Counted from the stretch's first letter, positions 34,753-44,916 are shown. The stretch is DNA of 64,000 nt from Paraburkholderia panacisoli (GCF_008369935.1 NZ_VTUZ01000003.1:310001-374000), one strand, 5' to 3'. Numbers and translations are program-made. Notes: generated by a model from the sequence alone, not told the origin.

Positions 34753-35280
34753 TCCAATGGCTACTCGTTCTACAGTCCCAATTGCTCGGTCCATTGCACG
34801 CCTCCAAACCAGGCGCGTGTTGATCACAACGGCAAGCCACTGTTCCCGATGAGCGAGCCCGTCCAGGTCGTACGACAGTTTCCCATTGCCAAAGAACTCG
34901 CACAGCTCAATCTGGCGGTACAACAGGAACTCGCCAGCAGCAACAAGAAGTCTGTCTTTCAGTATTACCAACTGGTGAACGTGCAATGGGATCAAAGCCC
35001 GACCTTGCCCATCACTGCGCCGAACCAGCAGATAAGACTCAACACTTCCAGCATGACTTCCGACGGGCCGAATTTGCCTGTGGCGAACACTACGCTCGAA
35101 ACCTACGCGCAAACGCGCAGTTGTGTGTCCTGTCACGCAGGGGCCACGATCGCCGGCAGCGCGACTCTCGCCTCTGATTTCAGTTTTGTTTTCATCGAGA
35201 CCCAGGCGTCGATCGCGGCCCTGCTTAGAAACAACCGCGCGGCGGCGAACTACGTGGCGCCTTCAGGCTTGCGTCCTTAA
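34753..35280 (+). pseudogene. Cytochrome c family protein, C-terminal fragment
   Basis: The frame includes YYQLVNVQW, VANTTLETYAQTRSCVSCH with a CxxCH heme motif, and SDFSFVFIETQA. Reading in the same frame continues upstream of the first ATG (34849) as codons for HNGKPLFPM, back to a stop at 34750. The heme motif near the C-terminus and the short length suggest the tail of a larger secreted cytochrome-type protein whose N-terminus and signal peptide are lost. Function unknown. Confidence 0.55.
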
Positions 35281-36305
35281 GCCAGCATGATGTCGGGATC
35301 AGGCGCTGCTGCTATCGGTTTGTGAGTTCGGCTGGGTTTGTCCAACCAGGTGCGCACTCACAAAACATGCAGGAAACAACAATAGGATAACGACCAGTTC
35401 GCAGGAGAAAAGCGATGGCACTACTGTCAAGGTTGGTTTTGTCGCGATAAGGGCAAGATGCCGAACAGATGGCACTATAGTGAGGATTGCTTATTCCGCC
35501 AGGGAGTAGAACTGTTCGGCACGAGTGCATCCGATGCCACGGTCCTCCATTTGGCCATTGGCGATCGACAATCAAAATGGGGGCGGTCGATCACGTGACT
35601 GAACAACGTATTTGGTCAAATATCCTCCTCCGCCACTTCGGCCTCTAGCCAGTCAAGAATATTCCCCCCTTCCTGTGTTGTGCGGCGAAGAAGCCGTGCC
35701 CACTACTCGAAAGACTTCCGTATTCAAGTGAAACTGCCTTGGCGAGTGGTCCGGACAGTGGTGTTATTCCATTAAAAACGGGAGGGAAGGATTTACTGAA
35801 GCCGTGCGAATAGCGCGCAGTGGCGACATGACATCAGCGGCTACCGTGATGGCACAAAATGTACGCCCACGCACAATATCGATGGCAAGAGAAATCGATC
35901 AGCTGTCTGACGCCCTTCGCAAGGAGGCGGATGTTTCGCGCCATCGCGACGACGTGGCTTACAGGCGCACCCTGGGGTTCATGGCTGCTCTGCTCGCGCT
36001 TGGCGGTTCAGTTGCTTGTACCTACGTGTGGCATCAGGTGAGACTACTCGGACGCAGTCTGACAGAATTCAGGCTTACTGGTGTCAACAACCGGGGCTTG
36101 GCGGAAAAGCCGGACTGCGCATGAATTGCCATAAAAGCAAACGGGGCGCATCGTTCGTTTCCCGACATACCTTGTCATGCTTTCGTGTGATTTTTACCAG
36201 CATGTCGGGCCGCGTCGGCATGTTAATTGGTGAATTCGTCGGTGTTGAGGGCGCGGTCCTTGATTGCGTGTATCAGAATCTCGCCGGACGAGCAGGACCG
36301 CAAAC
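35281..36305. other. Sparse region with one doubtful open frame
   Basis: About 1 kb without a recognised gene. A frame at 35804-36124 on the plus strand would encode 106 residues with one membrane segment (LGFMAALLALGGSVACTYV) after a charged stretch, but GGAGG lies too far upstream and I see no family match. It could be the end of a sensor or coiled-coil protein. Nothing else is seen. Confidence 0.35.
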
Positions 36306-37847
36306 ATGAAGAGACTTTTCGTTTGCTGTGACGGCACATGGAACTCGGAGAGCGACCAGTTTCAGGGCGTGCCCGTTCCAACCAATGTCGTTCGCTTTTT
36401 CAACGCGTTGAGCGACCACGGCGACGATGGCGTCGAGCAGCTCAGGTACTATCACGTCGGCATTGGCGCTAACGAAGGCAGGGTGCGTCGGCTCGTAGAT
36501 GGTGCGCTAGGACTTGGCCTTTCCCGTGACATTCGAACCGCGTACAAGTGGCTGTCCGACCACTACGAAGAAGGTTCGGAAATCTTTGTCATCGGCTTCT
36601 CTCGCGGCGCGTTCACGGCTCGAAGCCTGGTCGGCATGCTTCACCATTGTGGACTTCCTCACGAGGCAACCTGGGCGCTGGTAAGGCAGGCATGGAACCT
36701 GTACCGGCTTGACCCAAAAATACCGGAAAGCGTCAGCCGGCAGGAACGGTTCCGCATCGAAAATGGCAAACCTCCGCCCATCCGCTTCCTGGGAGTGTGG
36801 GAGACGGTCGGCGCTCTCGGCATCCCGGAAATGGTGGACTTATTCGGCTTCGGCAGAAAGCGCTATGAGTTTCATGATACGAGGCTCCCGCCGGAAGTTG
36901 AACGCGCGGTCCATGCCCTTGCAATCGATGAGCAGCGGAATAACTTCTCTCCAACGTTGTGGGCGGACTCGGATGGTTGCGACCTGACACGCTTGACGCA
37001 AGTGTGGTTCCCCGGTGTGCACGCTGACGTTGGGGGCGGCTACAAAGAGACCGGACTTTCTGATGCCACGCTCAATTGGATGATTTCCGAGGCCACGCAG
37101 TGTGGTGCAGTGTTCGAGTCAAATATGTTGAAGCAGATAGCACATGCGGATCAGTTTTCGCCATCGGCAATACATGGCGTCCTCCACAACTCGCTCACCG
37201 GGTTTTACAGGAAAATCGGCTTTCGCCCTCGATCCTTTCCATATCTGGCGAAGGGTTCACGAAGATGTTCTGAAGCGATATCGGATCTGACATTGGAACG
37301 GCAGGCTAATCCGCCAATCTTTCAGGCTCCCTATCGACCGAACATAGACGCTGCGGCGGCTGTTCAGGTGCGGGTTTTCGCCAGCTCGTTGTGGAATTGG
37401 ACAGGTATTTTCATGAAGGAGGGGACGAGCTACCGGTTCAAGGTGCCTGAAGGGCAAGCGTGGCTGGATGGGGGCACTCCATCTGGCGCGCAAGGAACGC
37501 GGGGTAACTGGATGCAACGCCTGTTTGCATGGTCCAAAAGGGTCAGGGAGGCGAACTGGTTCGAACTCTGCGGTGTAATCTCACATCCAGGGCAAGCTGG
37601 CAACACAGGCGTGCCACCTCAACTCTTCTACTTCAGAATCGGTAGAGAAGTGGAGATCAAGGCTCCCTACTCGGGTTACCTGTATTGCTTCGCCAACGAT
37701 GCCAGTTGGGTGTACTGGAACAATCAAGGCAGTCTGAGGGTTGAAATCACCGAATCAGGCGGCATGCCGGCTAGCAATGGGGCGGCTGATGACTTGACTG
37801 CACCCGCAACAGCACCCGGAGGTTCCGGAGCGGGTCAACCATCATGA
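36306..37847 (+). CDS. DUF2235 alpha/beta hydrolase with a possible lectin-like C-terminal domain
   Basis: A 513-residue protein with no signal peptide. KRLFVCCDGTWN at the N-terminus, the nucleophile elbow VIGFSRGAFTAR with Ser99 and VWFPGVHADVGGGY identify a DUF2235 hydrolase; relatives include Tle1-type phospholipase effectors of type VI secretion. Residues about 353-490 form a separate beta-rich part (RVFASSLWNWTGI, WFELCGVI, YLYCFANDA, YWNNQGSLRVEI). Its pattern resembles the PA-IL/LecA galactose-binding fold; that is an inference. No vgrG or immunity gene is recognised next to it. Confidence 0.85.
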   Translation: MKRLFVCCDGTWNSESDQFQGVPVPTNVVRFFNALSDHGDDGVEQLRYYHVGIGANEGRVRRLVDGALGLGLSRDIRTAYKWLSDHYEEGSEIFVIGFSRGAFTARSLVGMLHHCGLPHEATWALVRQAWNLYRLDPKIPESVSRQERFRIENGKPPPIRFLGVWETVGALGIPEMVDLFGFGRKRYEFHDTRLPPEVERAVHALAIDEQRNNFSPTLWADSDGCDLTRLTQVWFPGVHADVGGGYKETGLSDATLNWMISEATQCGAVFESNMLKQIAHADQFSPSAIHGVLHNSLTGFYRKIGFRPRSFPYLAKGSRRCSEAISDLTLERQANPPIFQAPYRPNIDAAAAVQVRVFASSLWNWTGIFMKEGTSYRFKVPEGQAWLDGGTPSGAQGTRGNWMQRLFAWSKRVREANWFELCGVISHPGQAGNTGVPPQLFYFRIGREVEIKAPYSGYLYCFANDASWVYWNNQGSLRVEITESGGMPASNGAADDLTAPATAPGGSGAGQPS

Positions 37848-38364
37848 CGAGTCAGGCATTGAAGTTTGTGCCTGAACGGCCGATATGGCTGAGCAGGGAG
37901 CCTCAAAAAAACTGCATCCAGAACGCCGATCCACGCGTGCACGGGACGCTGGGACAGAAAACAGTTGACCGCGCTCGAAAATCGTCGGGCGACCACGAGT
38001 AGGAATCGCGTGCAGCCGCGACGGCGCCGGTCATGTTGTGCCGATTCATCTTCGGGCGGACGAGGAGCTTCACGTGCGGGAACATCAGTTCCTGGCTGCC
38101 GCGGCAAATATCGAAATCCTGTTGATTGAGAGGACTAGCAGAATCCGAGCGCGGCCACCGCGCATGAAAACGCAACAGCCCAGCCATAGGACATGCCTGT
38201 TTCATCTTCGCACGATCGATGTTTATCGCCATGGCGTATGATGCCGCGGAGGCAATTGCGCAGGTGTTCCCAGTGAGCGTTTTCGGAAGAAACGCGCGTG
38301 CGCATCCACTCAGGAAACGATGCGACTACCCCCGTATCGCAACAACAGGGGCGAGCGCAGAGAT
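37848..38364. other. Intergenic stretch, nothing recognised
   Basis: About 520 bases between the DUF2235 gene and the small minus-strand gene. Open frames here are short and show no motif, and no hairpin with a T-run is evident. Confidence 0.5.
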
Positions 38365-38523
38365 TCAATGCCGGGCGCTGCTCCAGCCCCACCCGTCGCG
38401 ATGGTAATCCAGCCGTCTAAGCAGTTTCCGGCGCATTTGCTCCCGGTGATAGTGAGCGGCGACGAACGCTGTTGCCGTCACCAGCACGAATGACCCTACG
38501 ACGATTGCCACTGCTTCACTCAT
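38365..38523 (-). CDS. Small single-pass membrane protein
   Basis: A 52-residue gene: MSEAVAIVVGSFVLVTATAF begins a membrane segment, followed by a basic tail (REQMRRKLLRRLDY). A strong GGAGG site lies six bases before the ATG. It is 28 bases downstream of phaB on the same strand, so it is probably the last gene of that operon. The topology suggests a short membrane anchor with a cytoplasmic positive tail. Its function is unknown. Confidence 0.7.
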   Translation of the reverse strand: MSEAVAIVVGSFVLVTATAFVAAHYHREQMRRKLLRRLDYHRDGWGWSSARH

Positions 38524-38551
38524 CGGAACCTCCATTGCTGATCTCTGGGAT

Positions 38552-39295
38552 TCACTGCAGATGTTGCCCTCCGTTGATGGCGATGTTGGCGCCGGTCACG
38601 AAGCCTGCTTCGCGCGAGCACAGGTACAGCACGAGGGCGGCAACTTCGTCCGGCTGCCCGAGCCGGCCGACCGGAATCTGAGGAATGATCTTCGTCTCGC
38701 GGATGTTCTCGGGCACCGCCATCACCATCTTCGTCGCGATATAGCCGGGCGAGATCGTGTTGACAGTGACACCTTTTTTCGCCACTTCGAGCGCCAGCGA
38801 TTTCGTGAAGCCATGCATGCCGGCCTTTGCCGCCGCATAGTTGGTCTGGCCGAACCCACCCTTGGAGCCGATGATCGACGACACGTTGATGATGCGGCCC
38901 CAGCCACGCTCGACCATGCTGTCGTACACCGGCTTCGTCATGTTGAACACCGAATCGAGGTTGGTGCGGATTACCGCGTCCCAATTGACCTTGTCGAGTT
39001 TTTTGAAGCTGGCGTCGCGCGTGATGCCGGCGTTGTTGATCAGGATGTCGACCGGTCCAACTTCAGCGCTGATCTGCGCCATGCATTTTTCGCACGAGTC
39101 GTAGTCGGCGACGTCGACCGCATACGCGCGGAACTGTCGTCCCTCGGCTTCCGTGCGCGCGAGCCACTCTTTCACACCGGTGTTGCCCGGCGAATAGGTG
39201 ACTACGACCGCATAACCGGCGTCATGCAACTTGATGCTGATCGCCTCGCCCAGTCCACCCATGCCACCCGTTACTACCGCGATCTGCTTTGCCAT
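38552..39295 (-). CDS. phaB: Acetoacetyl-CoA reductase
   Basis: A 247-residue SDR that reduces acetoacetyl-CoA to (R)-3-hydroxybutyryl-CoA for polyhydroxybutyrate synthesis. VTGGMGGLGEAI binds NADPH. NNAGITRD, the Ser in NVSSIIGSKGGFGQTN and the YAAAKAG pair form the active site. The start at 39295 follows GAGGAC; upstream extension is unsupported. A phasin gene precedes it on the same strand, which supports the polymer-granule role. PhaA and PhaC are not in the window, so this is probably an extra copy. Confidence 0.93.
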   Translation of the reverse strand: MAKQIAVVTGGMGGLGEAISIKLHDAGYAVVVTYSPGNTGVKEWLARTEAEGRQFRAYAVDVADYDSCEKCMAQISAEVGPVDILINNAGITRDASFKKLDKVNWDAVIRTNLDSVFNMTKPVYDSMVERGWGRIINVSSIIGSKGGFGQTNYAAAKAGMHGFTKSLALEVAKKGVTVNTISPGYIATKMVMAVPENIRETKIIPQIPVGRLGQPDEVAALVLYLCSREAGFVTGANIAINGGQHLQ

Positions 39296-39459
39296 CGAAT
39301 TGTCCTCACAAATGCCAGCGACGTGCTCGTCTTGAGCAACACTGCCTTCGGTCAAAAATTGGATGCATTGAAATACCGGATTCTTATCCAGAATGAATAA
39401 AAGGAATCCTACATATAGACATGGAAACGATAATGCGGGCATCGCTGCCCGCGTGAGTC

Positions 39460-40035
39460 TTAGTGCTTCGCGCCCGCGACTACGGCAGCCGACTCGGCGG
39501 CACTACGTTTGGTGGCCTTGGACGCTGAGGCCGTGACGGCTTCGAGATGGGTCCCAGCCATCTCGACGGCTTGCTGCCCCGTCTTCTGCAGCGATTCGCA
39601 CAGCGTGGTGGTGGCGCTGATGGCGGACTTCCACGCGGCGATCGCCACTTCGGAACCCGCGGGAGCACTCTTCGCCGCTTCCTCGATGAATTCCTGCACG
39701 CGTGCGTTATACCGTTCGTACTGCGTCTGTGCGAGTTGCGTGACCTCAGCCCGCGTGGTTGACGCGATGTCGAAGAGTTGACGGCCGTATGACAGTGATT
39801 GCTCCGCGAAAGGCGCGGTGAAACCGGCTTGCAGTGTGAACCACTGCTGCGGGTCTGTGGTGCCGGGCGCCTTCGTCAGGTTCTCCTGCGATTCCGCCAG
39901 CGTGGACTTGACGACCTGCAGGTTCAGCGCGACCAGTTTTTCGACGCCTTCAAAGACCTTGCCGGTCAATCCGAAGAATGCGTCGAGGCTGGCCTTCTGC
40001 GATGCGGCGATTTGCTCGGGACTCGATAGAGTCAT
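39460..40035 (-). CDS. phaP: Phasin (polyhydroxyalkanoate granule protein)
   Basis: A 191-residue, almost fully helical protein. MTLSSPEQIAASQKASLDAF and LTGKVFEGVEKLVALNLQVVK start the phasin domain, which covers most of the chain; the tail is Ala/Ser-rich. It coats the surface of polyhydroxybutyrate granules and limits their size. It lies 164 bases upstream of phaB in the same direction. Confidence 0.93.
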   Translation of the reverse strand: MTLSSPEQIAASQKASLDAFFGLTGKVFEGVEKLVALNLQVVKSTLAESQENLTKAPGTTDPQQWFTLQAGFTAPFAEQSLSYGRQLFDIASTTRAEVTQLAQTQYERYNARVQEFIEEAAKSAPAGSEVAIAAWKSAISATTTLCESLQKTGQQAVEMAGTHLEAVTASASKATKRSAAESAAVVAGAKH

Positions 40036-40277
40036 TATTGAATTCCTCAGGATTCAGTCCGCCGCGCGAAATCCCGATCGACCGGATGTAGCGCGGCGAA
40101 TGGCGATATTGGATGGACCGAAGCGCAAGGTCTGCCTGCCAGGCAGCATGCGTCGCGAATACATCGGAGGGTCGTTATGTCAACAGGCACTACACATTAA
40201 AGTCCAACTAAAGCTACTTCGCTTAATTTTTCTTCGGCGCGCTCGCCGAGTGGTGCAGCGACACCCGCCGAAATTCC

Positions 40278-40475
40278 CTAGCGCCTACGCGCGACGGCCT
40301 TGAGAATGGAAGCGCCTTCGCTTGTGACGTGAGGACGTGGATGGCCCGATGCGAGGCGTTCCAGTGAGATAAGTTGACGCTCCAGCAGCGTGTCGAGCTC
40401 GGCGCGGCCCAGTTCGATCTGATCCGGCGCGTCCTTGATGAGCATTAGGGTAGCGAATTCATGGGGACTCAGCAT
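40278..40475 (-). CDS. Small conserved-type protein, winged-helix-like
   Basis: A 65-residue protein starting at 40475 after GAGGAG, a strong site. MLSPHEFATLMLIKDAPDQI, then ELDTLLERQLISLE and GASILKAVARR, give a pattern of helices and a short hairpin like a minimal winged helix. It precedes the phasin gene on the same strand by about 240 bases. I cannot assign a function. Confidence 0.65.
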   Translation of the reverse strand: MLSPHEFATLMLIKDAPDQIELGRAELDTLLERQLISLERLASGHPRPHVTSEGASILKAVARRR

Positions 40476-41196
40476 ATCGTCTCCTCGATTTAGTCTTTTA
40501 GCGCAGCGAGCATTAATTACCCTCTCCCGCGGTGGATGGCGGCAAATATTTCCTTTGCCTTTGAAGGCAAGGGCTCGGGAAATCCTTACAAGGATGTAAT
40601 GATAACCGCTCAATTTGCAATTGCAATATGCGGAGTACATTTTTAATTTGTCTGTTTATTCAGTCTGAATGTCGACGACAACGCTTGACTCGCCATGCCG
40701 GCGTGAAGCCGTGGAAGCCTTGATGGGCGTGGTCCAGGCCGATCTGGCCACGCACCCGATGTCTGAATCGGCAGTCAATCAATGCGCAGCGCCATTTATA
40801 TTTGAATATGACGTTTATAGGTCAACATTGTCTTCTGGAAATATTTATTACATTGCATGGGAATTACTTAATTTCAGAATTTTGACCAGCGAAAAGGCTC
40901 AATAAGTATTGACTTCTCCCGCTGTCGCGAAGGGCCAGGAGATGTCGGCAAAACGGATCACTGCACTTCACCATGTCCGATCCCGTCACTGCAGCACGGA
41001 TTGCTCCGAGATGCGTCGATAGGTAGTCCTTGATATATTGTTTTCGAGCGTCGTGAAAGGTGCGTTCGGCGCTGAAGAGGCAATCCGTGAGGCACCGCCG
41101 ATCACCGGCCCACTGCAGTCATTCCGCGCTGGGGAACCGGATGGTTCATGCCACGCTGAAGTCGTGCCGCGGAAAGTCAGTGCCGCGCCACGACGC
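40476..41196. other. Intergenic region with one doubtful AT-rich frame
   Basis: About 720 bases. A plus-strand frame at 40669-40905 could encode 78 residues (AVEALMGVVQADLATHP near its start). Its second half is AT-rich, unlike the neighbours, and no ribosome site is evident. I do not recognise it and do not call it as a gene. Confidence 0.35.
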
Positions 41197-42489
41197 TTAG
41201 CTCAGTTGGAAGTCGGCCGGTAGCGGCGGTTCTTTGTCGTAGCGAAAGACGTTGAGATCGTCATGTCGAATGACGGGCTGCTTTCCTGATATCAAGTCGG
41301 CAAGAAGCTGTGCTGAACCGCACGACATGGTCCAACCGAGCGTACCGTGACCCGTATTCAGGTAAAGGTTCGGTATGGATGTGCGACCTACGATAGGGGT
41401 CCCGTCGGGCGTCATGGGACGAAGACCGGTCCAGAACGTGGCGCTCGATGTGTCGCCGCCGCCGGGGAAAAGGTCATTCACACACATCTCTAGAGTCTCT
41501 CGGCGAGCTTCGCGAAGGCGCTTGTCGAATCCAACGATTTCGGCCATCCCACCGACACGGATGCGCTTGTCGAATCGTGTGATAGCAATCTTGTACGTCT
41601 CATCGAGAACTGTTGAGACCGGTGCACGTGACTCATCGGCGATAGGCGCAGTGATGGAGTACCCCTTGAGCGGATACACGGGGATTTTTACGATGCCCGA
41701 GAGAAAGTTCGTGGAATAGGAACCGAATGCGACGACGAACATATCGGCATGAATGAGTTTCGCACCATGCCGAACCCCGGCGACCCGTCCACCCTCGACG
41801 ACCAGACCATCAACCTGGGTGTTGTAGCGAAAATTGACGCCAGCTTTCTCAGCCATTGAGGCAAGCCGGGTGGTGAACAACTGGCAGTCACCCGTTTCGT
41901 CGCCAGGCAAGCGCAATCCACCCGTCAACTTATGTGAGGTGGCAGCAAGGGCAGGCTCGACCCGGAAGAGTTCGGCTCCCGTCAGCAACTCGTACGCGAC
42001 GTTGGCCTCTTCAAGTACGGCGATATCCTTCGCCGCGCCATCGAACTGCTGCTGCGTCCTGAAAACTTGAAGAGTGCCCCCTGCACGTCCCTCGTACTGA
42101 ATGCCGGTCTCGGCTCGCAAAGCCTTCAGACAGTCGCGACTATATTCCGCAAGTCTCACCATGCGGTTCTTGTTAATCGCGTAGCGTTCGGCGGTGCAAT
42201 TCTGCAGCATCTGCCACATCCATTGCAGTTGGAACTGCTTGTCCTCGTCGTCAGGCCTGATTGCGAGCGGAGCGTGTTTCTGAAACATCCACTTCACCGC
42301 TTTAAGCGGCACGCCAGGAGCAGCCCAAGGCGCCGCGTAGCCAGGAGAAATCTGGCCTGCGTTGGCAAAGCTCGTTTCGAGAGCGGGACCCTGCTCCCGG
42401 TCGATGACCGTGACTTCGTGGCCTGCCCGCGCGAGATAGAACGCGCTCGTTACACCCACGACTCCGCTGCCCAGCACGACGACTCGCAT
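41197..42489 (-). CDS. dadA: D-amino acid dehydrogenase
   Basis: A 430-residue FAD enzyme that oxidises D-amino acids, classically D-alanine, to keto acids at the inner membrane. [21 protein letters not shown] is the dinucleotide fold. [33 protein letters not shown] and [19 protein letters not shown] are signature blocks of the DadA family. The start at 42489 has GGAG upstream. It is divergent from a broken amino-acid-binding protein gene, hinting at a former amino acid uptake and oxidation pair. Confidence 0.93.
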   Translation of the reverse strand: MRVVVLGSGVVGVTSAFYLARAGHEVTVIDREQGPALETSFANAGQISPGYAAPWAAPGVPLKAVKWMFQKHAPLAIRPDDEDKQFQLQWMWQMLQNCTAERYAINKNRMVRLAEYSRDCLKALRAETGIQYEGRAGGTLQVFRTQQQFDGAAKDIAVLEEANVAYELLTGAELFRVEPALAATSHKLTGGLRLPGDETGDCQLFTTRLASMAEKAGVNFRYNTQVDGLVVEGGRVAGVRHGAKLIHADMFVVAFGSYSTNFLSGIVKIPVYPLKGYSITAPIADESRAPVSTVLDETYKIAITRFDKRIRVGGMAEIVGFDKRLREARRETLEMCVNDLFPGGGDTSSATFWTGLRPMTPDGTPIVGRTSIPNLYLNTGHGTLGWTMSCGSAQLLADLISGKQPVIRHDDLNVFRYDKEPPLPADFQLS

Positions 42490-42856
42490 ACGACAGACTC
42501 CACAGCCAAAAGGCCGTAAACAGGTAACAAGAACTACGGATGCAGCACATGCCAGTTGATGACCGGATGCTAGCCGCAAGCTAATGGTTTTTTTTATTGT
42601 TTAATCGGAGATTTTTGGCTGAATCATCTGGTTTGCCTCTGCGGCGTAGTCGAGTGAGAGTGAGCAGGCTCCCGTCGTGGCTCCGTTCGTTAGCACCTCC
42701 CTACCTCGTCGACACCCATCCAGGGCAATCGCCTAGATGACAGCCTAAATTTCGTCTCTCTATTATGCATACAACACTGAACACAATAAAACACGCAAAC
42801 ATGTGTGGTGAACGCATGGTTCATCTACGGGATTACCTCTTATTTGAGAGGTCATC
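42490..42856. other. Divergent intergenic region
   Basis: About 370 bases between dadA and the binding-protein gene, relatively AT-rich around 42570-42620 and 42750-42800. Promoters for both directions are expected here, but no clear boxes are claimed. Confidence 0.45.
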
Positions 42857-43690
42857 ATGGTTCGGCTGTCTCGTTTCACCCGTCAAGCTCGTGTATGTTT
42901 GGTCGCCGCTAGCTGCGTCATCGCCACCGCGCCGTCACGCGCTGACGACACCAGCGCCTGGCAAAGTGTAAAAAGGGCTGGAGTGCATCGTTGTGGCGCC
43001 GCAGTCGCGCCTCCGTATGTCATGCGAGACCCGAAGACCGGCGAATATAGCGGCTTCTTTTCGGAACTCTGCCGTAACTTCGGACAGAACGTGTTGAGGG
43101 TGAAAGTCGAATTCGTCGACACCACCTGGGACAATATCGTCGCCGGTCTTCAGTCTGACAAATGGGACATGTCGCTCGCACTCAACGACACACCGGAACG
43201 TGAAAAGGCGATTTCCTTCTCGGCGCCGGCCACTGACTACAACGTCTCGCTGGTCTACAACAAGAACAATCCCAAGATTCCGAAGGACGCGCATACCCTC
43301 GCTGAGGTCGACAAGCTGGGCGTAACTATCGCGGTGATGTCCGGTACGGCGCAGGACAAGGCAATTTCAGGCGCCATCAAGCAGGCTCAAATCATGCGGC
43401 TTCCCGGCATCGATGAGACGCGTCTGGCTCTTATGTCCAAGCGCGCCGAACTCCTCGCCGACGCCAATATCACCAACATGTTGCTCACGGAAGCGCACCC
43501 AGAGTGGGCAGTCGCCATCCAGCCCAATCCGCCTCTCGCGTAGCAGGAAGTTGCCTTCGGCGTCAGAAAAGAGACGTCTGCAGGCGATATCGCCGTGCTC
43601 AACAAGTATGTGAATGAGCAAGTGAAGTCCGGGGCAGTGAACCGGCTCATCAAGACCTCGGTTCAGGCCATGCTTGTCACGAACAAGTAA
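42857..43690 (+). pseudogene. Amino-acid ABC transporter binding protein with in-frame stop
   Basis: A family 3 solute-binding protein: signal peptide ending APSRADD, then GVHRCGAAVAPPYVMRDPKTG, TWDNIVAGLQSDKWDMSLA and SFSAPATDYN. An amber codon at 43541-43543 interrupts the reading after 228 codons. The same frame continues with QEVAFGVRKETSAGDIAVLN to a natural end at 43690, 277 codons in all. The lost part includes the last binding-lobe helices, so the product should be inactive unless the stop is suppressed. No permease or ATPase genes are adjacent. Confidence 0.85.
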
Positions 43691-43741
43691 TGCGACGCGC
43701 GCCGCGAGGCTTCGCCAGCCTTGCGCCGTGGTTTGCTTTCG

Positions 43742-43769
43742 GACGCGTTCGGTTTATGCCGAACGCGTC
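43742..43769 (+). terminator. Strong hairpin after the binding-protein gene
   Basis: gacgcgttcgg and ccgaacgcgtc form a perfect 11-bp stem around a 6-base loop (tttatg). It lies 52 bases after the binding-protein stop. No T-run follows on either strand, so it may stabilise the RNA end or act with Rho rather than as a classic intrinsic terminator. Confidence 0.5.
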
Positions 43770-43862
43770 GTGTCATGATGGGGCTGGAGGGCATCCAAGG
43801 CGGGCAGATTGGGTTCCAGGGCAAGCCGTATATCTACGGCTACGTTTTGCTGTTGCATCGTC

Positions 43863-44085
43863 CAGTTCGCACCTCTTGCCTATGACGCGTCATAGGCGAT
43901 GATTAACGCAATGAAAAAGGCGGATCCCACGGACCCTAAGAAGTACATTGGGGAACGGCAGAGCAATACCTTCGACGGAGTGACCGGCAGTATCGCGTTC
44001 GCACAAAGCGGGGACCTGAAAACAGCCTCGGCAACTTTGTATCAGGAGCAGGGCGGAAAGTGGGTTGTTCTTGGGGTTGAAGTGA
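43863..44085 (+). pseudogene. Branched-chain amino acid binding protein (LivK-like), C-terminal remnant
   Basis: The frame reads QFAPLAYDAS, a stop at 43893-43895, then AMINAMKKADPTDPKKYIG, FDGVTGSIAFAQSGDLK and TLYQEQGGKWVVLGVEV. These are the last 70 codons of a type 1 periplasmic binding protein of the Liv family. The large N-terminal part is missing, and the natural stop has been lost as the frame runs on. Confidence 0.75.
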
Positions 44086-44109
44086 CAGAGCGCGATTGCC
44101 GGATATGGG

Positions 44110-44319
44110 CTACTGCGACTCAACGGCGTCGGCTCGCGCTTGGGCAATTTCGACCGGGTATTGGTCGTGGTATGTGTCGAACAGTGCCGAGCATATGTGA
44201 GCAAGTGACGCCAGGTCCATGGCCTGGTCTGCGTGTTCGACCTCTCCTGCGTTGAGCACGTCATCGAGAACCGGCGCAAGCCGGCGCAATCGGCGGAAAG
44301 TCGCGTCGTCAAGTTTCAT
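44110..44319 (-). CDS. Small acidic protein, function unknown
   Basis: A 69-residue protein starting at 44319 after a strong AGGAGG site six bases away. KLDDATFRRLRRLAPVLDDV begins a helical chain with an acidic second half (EHADQAMDLASLAHICSALF). It is predicted to be cytoplasmic and all-helical. I do not recognise a family. The ribosome site makes it more credible than most frames of this size. Confidence 0.6.
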   Translation of the reverse strand: MKLDDATFRRLRRLAPVLDDVLNAGEVEHADQAMDLASLAHICSALFDTYHDQYPVEIAQARADAVESQ

Positions 44320-44916
44320 ATGGGACCTCCTGTTGTCAGCCGGTAGGTTGCCTGCTGAGGGCACTTGACCCCCAAGCCTTTGGCGACACCAGACCGCCTG
44401 GCCTGTTTGACCTGTTGGCCGCCCAGCAAGTCAGTTCTTAAATGTCTCCGCCTATGAGAGATGCATAACATCTGGTCCGGCGTAGACGGGGCCAGCGCTC
44501 GTATTGCAAGTTTCGCGCGGCGTGCACGCCAAAATAGGAAGCGGTTGGCCCGATGCGGCGTTATTCAGGCTCACGTGGTCGGAGCCGACGCATCCTTTGC
44601 TGGGCATTCGTGGTGCGGCCTATGGCGCATCACGCAGCCTGACATCCTAATGCATCAAATTCTGACGCGCGCGTTGCGCGCTCATACTTGATACGCTACT
44701 GCACTGCACAATAAACTTCAGAAAACGGATGAACATCGGACTGCGGCTGCTCGAAGTGCAAGGCGGGAGAGCCGTGCTGAGTCGTGTCGGCAGCGCAAAA
44801 ACACGCTTGTTGCATCGTAAGCAGTATACCCCCGATTGTGCGTCGCACCAATACATAAGGATTGTCAAGCCTCGACCAGAGGGTTTACGCTTAGCCGACT
44901 TCCTTGCGAGACGACT
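44320..44916. other. Intergenic stretch
   Basis: About 600 bases. A short GC-rich hairpin (gcgcgc, gtt, gcgcgc) lies near 44670, between unrelated genes. No gene is supported. Confidence 0.45.

Noticed and set aside
36306..37847. Type VI secretion cluster around the DUF2235 gene
   Set aside because: No vgrG, PAAR, hcp or clear immunity gene is found in the window.
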